This document shows, in pieces, positions 26,521-36,335 of a DNA stretch of 64,000 bases. The notes beneath the pieces are model-generated. The model searched no databases and was not told the DNA's origin. It saw only the letters and a list, made by a program, of their open reading frames with translations. The position numbers were made by a program, and so were the translations under genes. Each line of letters begins with the position of its first letter. The first letter of the stretch is position 1. The stretch is from JANMJD01 sp963847945 (GTDB taxonomy: Bacteria > Actinomycetota > Acidimicrobiia > Acidimicrobiales > Ilumatobacteraceae): the NCBI GenBank assembly GCA_963847945.1, contig CAWKBX010000020.1, forward strand, positions 620,001-684,000, read 5' to 3'.

Positions 26521-27063
26521 ACACGGTCGTTCGCAACATGGAGCATCGGCGCATGCAGTGGGCCAACGGCGGCGGCTGGACCACCGAGATCATCGCCTTC
26601 CCCCGCCGCGATGCGTGGGACTGGCGGCTCAGCGTCGCCGATGTGGTCGGCGACGGCCCGTTCTCGGTCTTCCCCGGGGTCGATCGCACGATCGCCCTGT
26701 TCACCGGGGGCGGGTTCGCGCTGACGATCGACAGTCATCCCGAGCGCGTGATCGACGAGGCATGGCAACCTTTTCCGATTCGACGGAGCGGCCGATACGG
26801 GCTGCCGCCTGATCAGTGGGCCGATCCAAGACCTCAACCTGATGGTCCGGCGCGGGACCCCCACCATGGTGATCACCTTCATCTCGATCGAAGCCGCGAC
26901 GCCGACGGCGATCCGTGGCTCGTTGATCCTGGTCGTCGACGGCGCGATCACGCTGGGAACCGACCGACTCGACCGCCTCGACGCCGCTCCCATCGATGGT
27001 GACTCGGCCGTCGTTTCGGCCACCGACCATCCGGCCATCGTGGCCGTCATCGCTTCTCGGTAG
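26517..27063 (+). CDS. hutD: HutD/Ves family protein (one frameshift)
   Basis: MQWANGGGWTTEIIAFPR, WDWRLSVADVVGDGPFSVFPGVDRTIALF and, after repair, PFRFDGAADTGCRLI with IQDLNLMVRRG are the HutD cupin-like signature. One extra T in a TTTT run near 26771 shifts the frame; the C-terminal half continues cleanly to TAG 27061-27063. HutD occurs with hut genes and is thought to modulate histidine utilisation, but no reaction is firmly known. Start GTG 26517 overlaps the regulator stop; ATG 26539 is an alternative. Confidence 0.8.
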
Positions 27064-27190
27064 CCATCGGAGACACATCATCCGACGGGTTTGGGCTGAG
27101 CCTCGCTTGAAAAGTCGGTGATCCGGGGAGCCGGGCGTGGCGAATCACTCACAGCAGCAGCCAATCCGGCTGCTCGGAGAGGAGCTTTCG

Positions 27191-28012
27191 GTGAACGATC
27201 CCATTTCCACGGTCATGTCGATCTACGACGCCTTCGGGCGCGGCGATGTCGACGCAATTCTGAACGATCTCAGCGACGATGTCGCCTGGGACTTCGGCAT
27301 ACGGACGACCGCTGTCCCCTACCTTCGCCCCGGCACGGGGGGCAATCACGTCGGAGCGTTCTTCATGGCCCTGGGCGAACACTTCGACATCAACCTGTTC
27401 GACGTCGGCACCGTCGCCGCCGCGGGCAATGAGGTGTTGGTCCGGGTCCGTATCGCCGGCCGCAACCGGCTGACCGGTATCGCGATCCCCGAGTACCCCG
27501 AGGTGCACCACTGGGTCGTCGGCGACGACGGCAAGATCTCAGCGTTCACCCACATCGGCGACTGGGCCGCTCACGAGCTCGCCACGCCGAGCGAGGTGCC
27601 GGTCGGATCGACGCTCTGCGCCGCCGGAGACACGTTCGAGGCGCTGGCCACCGGCGGCCAGTTCGAGGTGTTCTGCGTGAGCGGGCCGGCTCAGTCGGGA
27701 CCCCCGCCCCACTCGCACCCGTGGCGCGAGGCGTATTTCGGGATCGACGGCGAGGTCGAAATCATGTCGGGTGAGGTGACAACCATCCTCACGCCTGGGC
27801 AGTTTCTGTCGACCGACGCTGACGTTCTGCACGCGTACCGAATTCTGAGCGACTCGGCGAAGTTCCTGGTCATGACCGGTGGCTCTCGCGCCTCGGGATT
27901 CTTCGCCGATCTCGATGCGAACACACCCCACGGCGCCCCCACACCCGATTCCCTGCCATCGATCATCGAGGTCGCCATCCGCCACGGCCTGTCCTCGCCA
28001 CTGTTCGCCTGA
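27191..28012 (+). CDS. SnoaL-like/cupin fusion protein
   Basis: 273 residues in two domains. A SnoaL/NTF2-like domain (about 1-125; STVMSIYDAFGRGDVDAILNDL, then VRIAGRNRLTG and HWVVGDDGKISAF) is followed by a cupin (about 135-250; SGPAQSGPPPHSHPWREAYFGIDGEVEIM, with HxH and Glu as likely metal ligands, and later DADVLHAYRI). GTG 27191 is preferred because GGAGAGGAGC lies just upstream. The frame runs further upstream but without homology. Both domains occur in small-molecule isomerases and oxygenases. Function unknown; it stands alone between hutD and an LLM gene. Confidence 0.75.
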   Translation: MNDPISTVMSIYDAFGRGDVDAILNDLSDDVAWDFGIRTTAVPYLRPGTGGNHVGAFFMALGEHFDINLFDVGTVAAAGNEVLVRVRIAGRNRLTGIAIPEYPEVHHWVVGDDGKISAFTHIGDWAAHELATPSEVPVGSTLCAAGDTFEALATGGQFEVFCVSGPAQSGPPPHSHPWREAYFGIDGEVEIMSGEVTTILTPGQFLSTDADVLHAYRILSDSAKFLVMTGGSRASGFFADLDANTPHGAPTPDSLPSIIEVAIRHGLSSPLFA

Positions 28013-28069
28013 CAAGTTCGATCGACCACGACCGGATCACTCCGTCGATGCGCCGACCGGGCGAGACCG

Positions 28070-29011
28070 TTATCGGCCCGTCAACGCGGCGACGACTTGG
28101 GCGAACTGGACCGCATCGCGGACGACGACGTGGCTGATGCCCAGCAGATCGCGCAGCCCGAGCAACTTCTCGACGATCTGGTCGACCGACCCGATCAGCA
28201 GGAACGGGGTCTCCTCCACGACTTGCTGGGGCAACTCGATCTCGGCGCTTGCCTCGGCGATCGCCTTCGACGAGTTGTTGGTCACGGTGACCGATTGCAC
28301 CAGAGTGGAGCATTCGATGTCGTCGATGCGGTCGCCGGCGGCGGCCTCCAGCCAGGCGCGTCGGGGCACCACGTCGGCGAGGGCGAATCCTCCTGCCGCT
28401 GGAATACCGCCCTCCCCGTGGGTCAGCCCGGTGTATTGGTAGATGTCGGCGAATCGCCCGGCGATCCCAACGACTCGGCGACCATGCCCGCCGATCAACA
28501 ACGGCAGGCGCGACTGAACCGGCATCACACCGAGGCTGGTCACGGCGACTCGATGGTGCCCGCCGGAGAACTCCGCCGCCCCCGAGTCGAGCAACCCCCG
28601 AAGCACCTCGACCGACTCGCCGAAGCGATCGACTCGCGCCCCAGGCGAGCGCAACTCGATGCCCGTCGCGTCGTGTTCGGCCTGCATGTAGCCCGTGCCC
28701 AGCCCGAGGGTCAACCGACCGCCGGTGAGACGGTCGATCGTTGCGGCGGTCCGAGCGAGCATCGCCGGTTGATGGAACTCGTTGTTCAACACCAGGGTGC
28801 CAACCCGGATCGTCGGTGACGCCTCGGCGATCACCATGCAAGCGATGAACGGATCGACCGAACCGAAATGATCGGGAACATACACCTCGTCAAACCCCAA
28901 CGCCTCGGCCTCGATGACGCATTCTCTCAGCGCATCACGATCCTGCAGCAGCTTCTTGTTCGCCGAGACCGGCTGCAGAGCAAAGCGGAACGGGCGAGGC
29001 ACGGAGCTCAT
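28070..29011 (-). CDS. LLM-class F420-dependent oxidoreductase
   Basis: A 313-residue luciferase-like TIM barrel. RFALQPVSANK opens it, with FDEVYVPDHFGSVDPF, IRVGTLVLNNEFHQPAMLARTAATIDRLTGGRLTLGLGTGY and LPLLIGGHGRRVVGIAGRFADI as conserved blocks. The group uses coenzyme F420 or FMN. The subgroup with SVTVTNN and LIGSVDQIVEKL is the TIGR03621-type actinobacterial F420 family. ATG 29011 starts it. It is followed at 36 bases by the P450 on the same strand, but in the opposite order of transcription, so operon linkage is unclear. Confidence 0.83.
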   Translation of the reverse strand: MSSVPRPFRFALQPVSANKKLLQDRDALRECVIEAEALGFDEVYVPDHFGSVDPFIACMVIAEASPTIRVGTLVLNNEFHQPAMLARTAATIDRLTGGRLTLGLGTGYMQAEHDATGIELRSPGARVDRFGESVEVLRGLLDSGAAEFSGGHHRVAVTSLGVMPVQSRLPLLIGGHGRRVVGIAGRFADIYQYTGLTHGEGGIPAAGGFALADVVPRRAWLEAAAGDRIDDIECSTLVQSVTVTNNSSKAIAEASAEIELPQQVVEETPFLLIGSVDQIVEKLLGLRDLLGISHVVVRDAVQFAQVVAALTGR

Positions 29012-29047
29012 GACGCGACCCTACGCAAAGAGCTCATCAACACCACG

Positions 29048-30326
29048 CTACGTCGGGCGTCGAACGGTCAACGACAGTGGGCCGCGCAGGGTGTGCGAGC
29101 GCTTCCAGGTGGCGTTGTCGGTGTCGATGGTGTAGTCGCCGAAGGCGTCGAGGAACGCGGGTAACGCCACCTTGGTTTCAAGGCGGGCCAGTGATGCGCC
29201 GAGGCAGTGGTGGATGCCGTGGCCGAACGAGATCGGTTTGGGGTCGGTGCGGTCGAGGCGCAGCTCGTTGGCATCGGGCCACCGCCGCACGTCGCGATTG
29301 GCGGCGCCGATCATCAACGCGACCGTGGCTCCCTTCGGGATCGTGATGCCTCCGACGACGAGCGGAGCCGTCGTCACCCGGCCGCTGGTCTGAGCGGGCG
29401 GATCGAACCGCAGGAGCTCCTCGACCGCGTTGTCGATCAGCTCCGGCCGGCCGCGCAGCAGCGCCCGCTGGGTTGGGTGTTGGGCCAGGGCGACGATGCT
29501 GTTCCCCAGCAACCCCGTCGTCGTCTCGTGACCGGCGAACATCAGCAGGCCGATCATGGCGATGACCTCTTCGTCGTCGAGTGCGGTCCCGTCGTCGGTC
29601 GCCGCCAGCGCCGAGATCAGGTCGTCGGCCGGCGACGCCCGGCGGATGGCGATCAACTCCGAAAAGTAGTCGTGGAGATCGGCGAAACGCTGGTTCATCG
29701 ACGCTGGATCGAAGGCGGTGAACGCCTCGAGCAGCCCACCGATCTCGGCCGACGCGGCGCGCAACCAGTCCCACCGGTCGCGTGGCAAGCCGAGCAGATC
29801 GGCAATCACGTAGATCGGCAGCCGGGCGGTGAACTCGGCGACGATGTCGACGCCCGGTTTCCCCGCCATGTCGGCGATCAACGCGTCGACGACGGCGTGG
29901 ATCTGCGGCTCCCACGTTCGCGATCCGCTTCGGAGTGAACGCCCGACTGACCGCCGCCCGCAACCGCGTGTGGTTGGGCGGGTCGTTGACGAGCAGCCAC
30001 CTCGTGAAACTCGCTCGGGACGTCGGCGACAGCTTGGTGTACGGCGGGATGCCGAGCATCACCTCGACCAGCCCCGATGTGCTCACGTCGGGCGAACGGA
30101 GCACCTCGTGGAGTTCCTCGTAGCCGAAGACGAACCACTGGCGATATGCCTTGCTGAACACAACCGGACCGTCGGCGCGCATCACGTCATACATCGGGTA
30201 CGGGTAGCTGAACCGGTCCTCGTCGAACGGGTTGCCCCACTTCGTCATCTTGAACAGCACCTTGGCCACGCGGGGACGATTGGCGATCTCGCGGGCAATC
30301 GGAAACACCAATCGTTCGACTCGCAT
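29048..30326 (-). CDS. Cytochrome P450 (one frameshift)
   Basis: About 425 residues after joining two frames. The N-terminal half contains FSYPYPMYDVMRADGPVV and LLVNDPPNHTRLRAAVSRAFTP (C-helix W/H-x-x-x-R region). The C-terminal half has the I-helix LMFAGHETTTGLL, the ExxR in ELLRFDPP, and the haem loop FGHGIHHCLGASLARLE. An extra G in a GGG run near 29912 breaks the frame (VGAADP should read VEPQIHAVV). ATG 30326 has GAGGGG seven bases upstream. Divergent from a TetR gene with a palindrome between, so it is probably under that repressor. Confidence 0.85.
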
Positions 30327-30483
30327 GGTCACACCCCTCAGCTCACGCTCCCCCGCCATCCTTGCCACGTGCTGGGCCAGTGTCCAGCGATCGCCGACTC
30401 CATCCCCCAAGACATTCGCCACAGCGCCTACCGCCGACCGGCCGAGCAGGTTGACGAACGACCGCTTGACACTCTCCGGGTTG

Positions 30484-30499
30484 TAAGCAAGTGTTTACT
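30484..30499. promoter_or_regulatory. Candidate TetR operator
   Basis: GTAAGC-AAGT-GTTTAC is an imperfect palindrome (five of six arm positions) ending just before the TetR ATG at 30501. A TTGACA at 30466-30471 could be the -35, so the site would overlap the -10. Confidence 0.4.
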
Positions 30500-30500
30500 C

Positions 30501-31109
30501 ATGCTTCGAGCCGAACCATCTGAGGCGCCGGCGGCGCGCATACTCCGGGCCGCGTCGCGCTGTTTCGCCCACAAGGGGTACGCCGGTACGACGATCGCCG
30601 ACATCGAGCGCGGGGCCGGCTACTCCCCCCGGGCCGGCGGGATCTATCGCCACTTCCCCTCGAAACGGGCCGTCCTCGAAGCGGTCATCGACGCGGCGGT
30701 CGCCGGCAACGAATCGATGATCGACGAGATGCGCTCGGCCGCTGTGCCGCCGGGGGTGACCATCCCGCCGGAGCGCATCGCCGAGTTCATCGTGCGCCGC
30801 GCCCTTGGGGAACTCGATCGGCAGGCCGAGCTGTTCAAGATCGTGTTTCGCGATCTCGATCAGTTCCCCGACCTGGTCGCCAAGGTGCGCGACGGGCTGG
30901 CCAATGCCACCGTGGCGCTCGCTCGCGGCCTCGCCGCGACGAACCCGGGCATCGACGCCGAAGCGCTCGCCGTGGTCGCTGTCGGGCCGACGATCGACTT
31001 CAAGATCAAGCAGCACATGCTCGGCTTCACACCCCTCGATGTCTCCGAGGAACGATTCATCGCCGCCTGGGTGAAGATCTTCACCCCACTCTATGCGGGT
31101 GCGTTGTGA
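30501..31109 (+). CDS. TetR-family transcriptional regulator
   Basis: 202 residues. The N-terminal TetR helix-turn-helix reads AARILRAASRCFAHKGYAGTTIADIERGAGYSPRAGGIYRHFPSKRAVLEAV, unusually well conserved. A helical ligand-binding domain (about 60-200) has AELFKIVFRDLDQFPDL. Its TGA overlaps the GTG of the following P450 (GTGA), so repressor and P450 are co-transcribed, with a second P450 divergent. A lipophilic P450 substrate is a plausible inducer, but that is inferred. Confidence 0.87.
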   Translation: MLRAEPSEAPAARILRAASRCFAHKGYAGTTIADIERGAGYSPRAGGIYRHFPSKRAVLEAVIDAAVAGNESMIDEMRSAAVPPGVTIPPERIAEFIVRRALGELDRQAELFKIVFRDLDQFPDLVAKVRDGLANATVALARGLAATNPGIDAEALAVVAVGPTIDFKIKQHMLGFTPLDVSEERFIAAWVKIFTPLYAGAL

Positions 31110-32431
31110 GCGGCCGACTGCCCGGACCCCGATCGGTGCGCGCCCAGTTGGGCATCGCTCGTCAGATGCAAGGCGACCCCCACACCGCGTTGCTCGATCT
31201 GGCCGCGCAGTACGGACCCGTCACCCAGATCGGCTTCGGCAAGTTCCTGTACGTCGTGGTTCTCGGGGTCGAGGCGAACGAGTATGTATTGCACACCAAC
31301 CCGTCGAACTTCCGCTGGAAAGAGGCGTTCTGGCCGCTGGTGGCGATCGATGGTGAAACGGCACTGATCGTCAGCGATGGCGACGACCATAGACGCCGCA
31401 AGGCCATCGTGCTCCCGGCGTTCCATCGCCGCCGCATCTCGTCGTACTTCGATGTGATGACCGAGGAGTCCGCCCGGGTGATCGAGCGGTGGCAATCTGG
31501 CCAGACCATCGACGCCTATCAACAGATGCGCCTCGCCGTCCGCAAGATCGTGTTGCGCTGTCTGTTCGGCCGGGCGTTCGGCGACCGTGAGCAGGAGTTC
31601 ATGGACCATCTCAAGATCCCGCTCGACTATGTCAATCGGTCGCCCTTCCGGCGGCTCGACCACGAGTTGCTGTTCCCGCCGTATCGCAAGGCCATGCGCG
31701 CCCGGCGGGCGATGGATGCGATGGTGTTCGACGAGATCACCCGTCGTCGCGCCGCCGCCGAACCGGGCGACGACATCCTCGGCTGGCTGATCGAGGCGCA
31801 AGACGGTGAGGGTCCGGGCCTCACCGACCAGGAAGTCCGCGACCAGGTGATCAGCCTGATCGCCGCGGCGTACGACACCACGTCGTCGGCGATGGGTTGG
31901 ATTGCCATGCGGCTCGCCGACGACCCGGCACTTCGCGCCGAGGTTCGCGCCGAGGTTGGGGCGACGACGGCCGGTCAACCGCTGACCTTGGAGCATCTGC
32001 CGCAGTTGAAACTGACCGGCGGGGTGGTCAACGAGGTGTTGCGACTGCAACCACCCGGCATCGTCTCGGTGCGTCATATCGTCGACGAGTTCTCGCTGCT
32101 CGGACACACCGTCCCCGGCGGTCGCCTACTGATGTACTCCGCGTATGCCTCGCAGATGGACCCGAACCAGTTCCCTGATCCGACCACGTTCAAGCCGACG
32201 CGTTGGATCGACGGCCACCGCGACCACCACCCGCACCATCCATACGCATACGTGCCGTTCGGCGGTGGCAGTCGGCGATGCCTCGGATTCGCCTTCGCAC
32301 TGCAGGAAATGACCGTGATGACGGCGCTGATGGCGCAGGTCGACTTCGAACCGGCGTACGCCGCGGCGCCGAAGCCGACCGGTATCGCCTCGATGGCGCC
32401 GGGTGGCGGAGTTCCGATCCGTCTCTGTTGA
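31106..32431 (+). CDS. Cytochrome P450
   Basis: 441 residues, intact. SGRLPGPRSVRAQLGIARQM opens a proline-rich start, HRRRKAIVLPAFHRRRI is the C-helix, LIAAAYDTTSSAMGWIAMRL the I-helix with the oxygen-activating DTT, NEVLRLQPPG the ExxR block, and FGGGSRRCLGFAFALQE the haem loop with the Cys ligand. It is the CYP type with an N-terminus like membrane-free actinobacterial P450s. Coupled by a 4-base overlap to the TetR gene. A redox partner is not adjacent; an FAD oxidoreductase follows but is not a ferredoxin reductase. Confidence 0.88.
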   Translation: MSGRLPGPRSVRAQLGIARQMQGDPHTALLDLAAQYGPVTQIGFGKFLYVVVLGVEANEYVLHTNPSNFRWKEAFWPLVAIDGETALIVSDGDDHRRRKAIVLPAFHRRRISSYFDVMTEESARVIERWQSGQTIDAYQQMRLAVRKIVLRCLFGRAFGDREQEFMDHLKIPLDYVNRSPFRRLDHELLFPPYRKAMRARRAMDAMVFDEITRRRAAAEPGDDILGWLIEAQDGEGPGLTDQEVRDQVISLIAAAYDTTSSAMGWIAMRLADDPALRAEVRAEVGATTAGQPLTLEHLPQLKLTGGVVNEVLRLQPPGIVSVRHIVDEFSLLGHTVPGGRLLMYSAYASQMDPNQFPDPTTFKPTRWIDGHRDHHPHHPYAYVPFGGGSRRCLGFAFALQEMTVMTALMAQVDFEPAYAAAPKPTGIASMAPGGGVPIRLC

Positions 32432-32465
32432 CCAGGTCCGCTTCTCGGATCGCTACGGTTGGTGC

Positions 32466-33845
32466 GTGGTTCAACGCACCTTTGGGACGATCATCGAGCC
32501 CGCCCGCCAGATCGATGTGATCCACGAGACCGATGTGCTCGTGGTCGGTTCCGGTCCGGCCGGTCTGGCCGCCGCACTCGGGGCCGCCCACGCTGGAGTG
32601 GAAGTGACGCTCGTCGAACGATTCGGATGCTTCGGCGGCAACATCACCGCCGTCGGTGTCGAGGGAATGGCCTGGTACCGGCATGAAAACACGATCGAGG
32701 CCGACGGCATCGGCCGGGAGTTCGAAACCCGCGCCCATGCGATGGGCGCCGCGGTACAAGAGAGCCAGTCGCTGTCGTACGAGCTCGACTCCGAGGGTTT
32801 CAAACTTGTCGCCGACGCCCTCGTCGCCGAGGCCGGAATCCACCCGATGCTGCATCGCTCGTTCGCCGCGCCGTTGATGGACGGAGCACGCGTCACGGGC
32901 ATCATCACCGAGTCGAAGGCGGGGCGCGAGGCCATTCGGGCGCGCCGGGTGATCGACGCCTCCGGCGATGCCGACGTCGCCTTCCGGGCAGGTGCGCCAA
33001 CCCACAAAACCCCGCGCGAGCAGATGATGGCCGTCTCGGTGATGTTCCATCTCGCCGGCGTTGACAAGCGGGCGTTCATGGCCGGCATCGCCGCCGACCC
33101 GCAGACTTACAAGGACTGGGCGGGCGGGGGCGAATGGAACATCGAGACCGGCGGCAAGGAGGACGACATGTTCTCGCCGTTCCTCGCCAAACCGTTCCGC
33201 CAAGCGATCGCCGACGGGTTGATTCCGCCCGATCTGACAACGATCGCCGGCACGTGGGGGGCGATCCACGACACCGGGGAGTTGACGTACATGAACCTCG
33301 TCCATCTCGACAACTACGACGGCACCGACCCCGACGACCTGACCCGCGGCGAGATCGAAGGCCGCCGCCAGGCGATGCTGGCGATCGAAGCACTGCGGGC
33401 CTACACCCCTGGCTGCTCGAACGCCCGGCTGCGGAACTTCGGAATGACGCTTGGCGTGCGCGACACCCGCAAGATCGACGCCGTTTACAACATGACCGAA
33501 CACGACGTACGTGAGCAGGCCCGATTCGACGACTCGATCGGCATCTACCCCGAGTTCATCGACGGCTACGGCATCCTCATCCTGCCGACCACCGGCCGCT
33601 ACTTCGCCCTGCCCTACCGCAACCTGCTTCCCCGCGGCATCGACAACCTGCTCGTCGCCGGTCGCTCCTCGGGCGGCGACCGGGTGTCGCACGCAGCGAC
33701 CCGCAACATGTCGTGCTGCGCGGTGCTTGGCCAGGGCGCCGGCGTCGCCGCGGCCATGTCCCTGCATCGCGGCGACGAACTGAACGACGTCGACATCGAA
33801 GCCGTCCACAAGGAACTCGACCGCCAAGGGGTGCGCCTCGCGTAG
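32466..33845 (+). CDS. FAD-dependent oxidoreductase (FAD_oxidored/PF12831 type)
   Basis: 459 residues. DVLVVGSGPAGLAAALGAAHAGVEVTLVE is the dinucleotide fold, GCFGGNITAVGVEGMAWY is the family's second signature, and GRSSGGDRVSHAATRNMSCCAVLGQGAGVAAAMSL is the C-terminal FAD contact. Related proteins are annotated as FAD-dependent dehydrogenases of unknown substrate. GTG 32466 is chosen: a TACGGT -10-like hexamer ends six bases before it, consistent with a leaderless transcript, whereas the longer frame overlaps the P450 end. Confidence 0.82.
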   Translation: MVQRTFGTIIEPARQIDVIHETDVLVVGSGPAGLAAALGAAHAGVEVTLVERFGCFGGNITAVGVEGMAWYRHENTIEADGIGREFETRAHAMGAAVQESQSLSYELDSEGFKLVADALVAEAGIHPMLHRSFAAPLMDGARVTGIITESKAGREAIRARRVIDASGDADVAFRAGAPTHKTPREQMMAVSVMFHLAGVDKRAFMAGIAADPQTYKDWAGGGEWNIETGGKEDDMFSPFLAKPFRQAIADGLIPPDLTTIAGTWGAIHDTGELTYMNLVHLDNYDGTDPDDLTRGEIEGRRQAMLAIEALRAYTPGCSNARLRNFGMTLGVRDTRKIDAVYNMTEHDVREQARFDDSIGIYPEFIDGYGILILPTTGRYFALPYRNLLPRGIDNLLVAGRSSGGDRVSHAATRNMSCCAVLGQGAGVAAAMSLHRGDELNDVDIEAVHKELDRQGVRLA

Positions 33846-33970
33846 GTCGTCGCGTCGGGGGTGTCACCGAATGTCTCGGAGAACGTGACATCTGATTGAC
33901 CGCCGCAACGGTCGACGACCGTCGTGGCCCCTGTCGTGTAGTTGAATCGTGCTGCTGAAGAGGAGCCCTG

Positions 33971-36045
33971 ATGCCCACGATCAATCAAGTCACCGACCTG
34001 ACCATCGACGGTGACATTGCCGTCGTCACCCTTGACTCGCCGCCGGTCAACGCGCTGAGCGCGGTGGTCCGCGACGGGTTGCACGAGGCGTTCACGCCAG
34101 GCGATCGCCGACGACGCGGCGCAAGCGATCGTGTTGATCTGCGCCGGGCGGACGTTCATCGCCGGGGCCGACATCTCCGAATTCGGCGGCGCGTCGGCAG
34201 GGAGCCAGCCTGCCCGAGGTGCAGCAGATGATGGAGAGCTCACCCAAGCCGGTGGTCGCCGCGATCCACGGCACCGCCCTGGGAGGCGGGTTGGAGGTTG
34301 CCCTGTGCGCCCACTACCGCATCGCCGTACCCTCGGCCCGATGTGGGCTGCCCGAGGTCAACCTCGGTTTGCTCCCCGGGGCCGGCGGCACCCAGCGGCT
34401 GCCCCGTATCGCCGGGCCGCGCCGGGCGCTGGAGATGATGCTCGCCGGCACCCACGTCGTCGCGGCGGAGTGCCTGGCGATGGGTCTTGTCGACCGGCTC
34501 GCCGGCGAAGCCACATTGCGCGACGACGCCATCGCCTACGCCCGCGAGATCGTCGCTGGGGGCGGTGCGCTGCGCAAGGTCAGCGACCGCCCGGTCGAGG
34601 CGATGTCGGACGCCGACTTCGCCGACGTGCGGCGTAGCCATGCCAAGCAGCTCCGCGGGTTCAAGGCCCCCGAGGCGATCATCCAGTGCGTCGAGGCCGC
34701 CGTCAGCCTGCCATTCGCCGAGGGGATGAAGATCGAACGGGCCCGGTTCATGGAGTTGGTGACCAGTTCTGAGTCGGCCGCACAGCGGTATGTCTTCTTC
34801 GCCGAGCGCGAAGTATGGAAGATCCCCGACGTCCCGGCCACCACCCCGACGATCCCCATGGCATCCGTCGGCGTGATCGGCGGCGGGCACGATGGGCGGC
34901 GGGATCACGATGAACTTCGTCAACGCCGGGATCCCGGTCACGATCGTCGAAACCTCACAAGCCGCGCTCGACCGCGGTCTCGCCGTCGTCCGCGGGAACT
35001 ACGAGCGCAGCGCCCGCAACGGCCGGTTCACGATGGACGAGGTCGACAGGCGGATGGCGCTGATCACCCCATCGCTCGCTCTCGAAGACCTGGCCGCGGC
35101 CGACATGGTGGTCGAAGCCGTGTTCGAGCGAATGGACATCAAGACCGAGTTGTTCGGCACGCCTCGACGCGATCTGCAAGCCCGGCGCAGTGCTCGCCAC
35201 CAACACCAGTTACCTGAACATCGACGAGATCGCTGCGGCTACCAACCGCCCCGAGGCGGTGATCGGGATGCACTTCTTCTCCCCCGCCAACGTGATGAAA
35301 CTGCTCGAAGTGGTCCGCGCCGATCACACCTCGATCGAGGTGGTCAACACCGTCGATGCAGATGGGGCGCAAGATCGGCAAGATCGCCGCGCTGGTCGGC
35401 GTCTGCCACGGCTTCGTCGGCAACCGGATGCTGTCGCCAGCGCGGCCGCGAGGCGCAGGCCCTGCTCGGCGAGGGTGCGCTGCCCGTGGGAGGTCGACCA
35501 GGCGCTCGTCGACTTCGGTTTCGCGATGGGACCGTTCCAGATGAGCGACCTCGCCGGACTCGACATCGGCTGGGTGAAGGAACGGTCGAACGGGCGTGAC
35601 GATCCGCGATCGCCTCTGCGAGCTCGACCGGCGGGGCCAGAAGAACGGGGCCGGCTACTACGACTACGACGCCGACCGCAAGCCTTCGCCGTCGCCGATC
35701 ACCGAGCAGATCGTGCGCGAGTTCGCCGCGGCGTCGGGCAGGGCGCCCCGGACGTTCACCGCCGAGGAGATCATCGAGCGACTGCTGCTGCCGATGATCA
35801 ACGAGGGAGCCAAGATCCTCGATGAGGGCAAGGCGATTCGGGCCAGCGACATCGACATCATCTGGATCAACGGCTACAACTGGCCCGCCTATCGCGGCGG
35901 ACCGATGTGGTACGCCGACCAGCTCGGACTCCCCCACGTCCTCGACCGCCTTCGCGCCCTCGAAGCCGAACACGGCAGCCACTGGGCCCCCGCCGCCCGC
36001 ATCGAACGCCTCGCCGCCGCCGGCAAAGGCTTCACCAGCCGCTAG
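33971..36045 (+). CDS. FadB/FadJ-like enoyl-CoA hydratase/3-hydroxyacyl-CoA dehydrogenase (several frameshifts)
   Basis: The N-terminal crotonase part has SPPVNALSAVVRDGL, AGRTFIAGADISEFGG (oxyanion), GTALGGGLEVALCAHYRIA and GLLPGAGGTQRLPR. The C-terminal 3-hydroxyacyl-CoA dehydrogenase has a Rossmann GGGxMGGGITMNFVNAGIPV, VVEAVFERMDIK, TNTSYLNIDEIA, GMHFFSPANVMKLLEVV (catalytic His) and GFVGNRML, then QKNGAGYYDYD and the second helical domain ending KGFTSR. The fused order is that of the beta-oxidation alpha subunit. About six one-base shifts occur between 34090 and 35600, none destroying motifs. GAGGAG precedes ATG 33971. No thiolase follows, so the partner is elsewhere. Confidence 0.84.
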
Positions 36046-36109
36046 CAACACCGCGAGATGTCCGATGAACAGGACCCGCCAGCGGAGTTGTTCGCCCGCG
36101 AACGTGAGT

Positions 36110-36305
36110 CGTCCAACTCGCCTACGACTGGTCCCTGGTACACGCTGCGTCAGGGACGTTCGACGGCACGGTCTCGCTCGTGACGGGACCACTCAAACGT
36201 GTGCTGTTCAGCCGCGCCGGATTCACCAACGACCTTCGCCGCGTTGGCGACCGCCGACCCGACGTCGAACTGGTCGATCTGCCTCGGCTCTATTCGGGCG
36301 AGTAG
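36110..36305 (+). pseudogene. C-terminal fragment, AAA/DUF234-type ATPase-like
   Basis: One frame reads LAYDWSLVHAASGTFDG, then GPLKRVLFSRAGFTNDL and DVELVDLPRLYSGE before TAG 36303-36305. That resembles the extreme C-terminus of actinobacterial AAA ATPases, which end in a nuclease-like segment. No start or N-terminal domain is present upstream, where the fadB-like gene ends. I regard it as a leftover; the family call is tentative. Confidence 0.35.
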
Positions 36306-36335
36306 GTAACTCCACTTACGGGAGGAGGTTCGCGA

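Noticed and set aside
32190..33827. A 545-codon minus-strand frame opposite the FAD oxidoreductase
   Set aside because: The opposite strand encodes a clear FAD enzyme; this frame has no recognisable domain.
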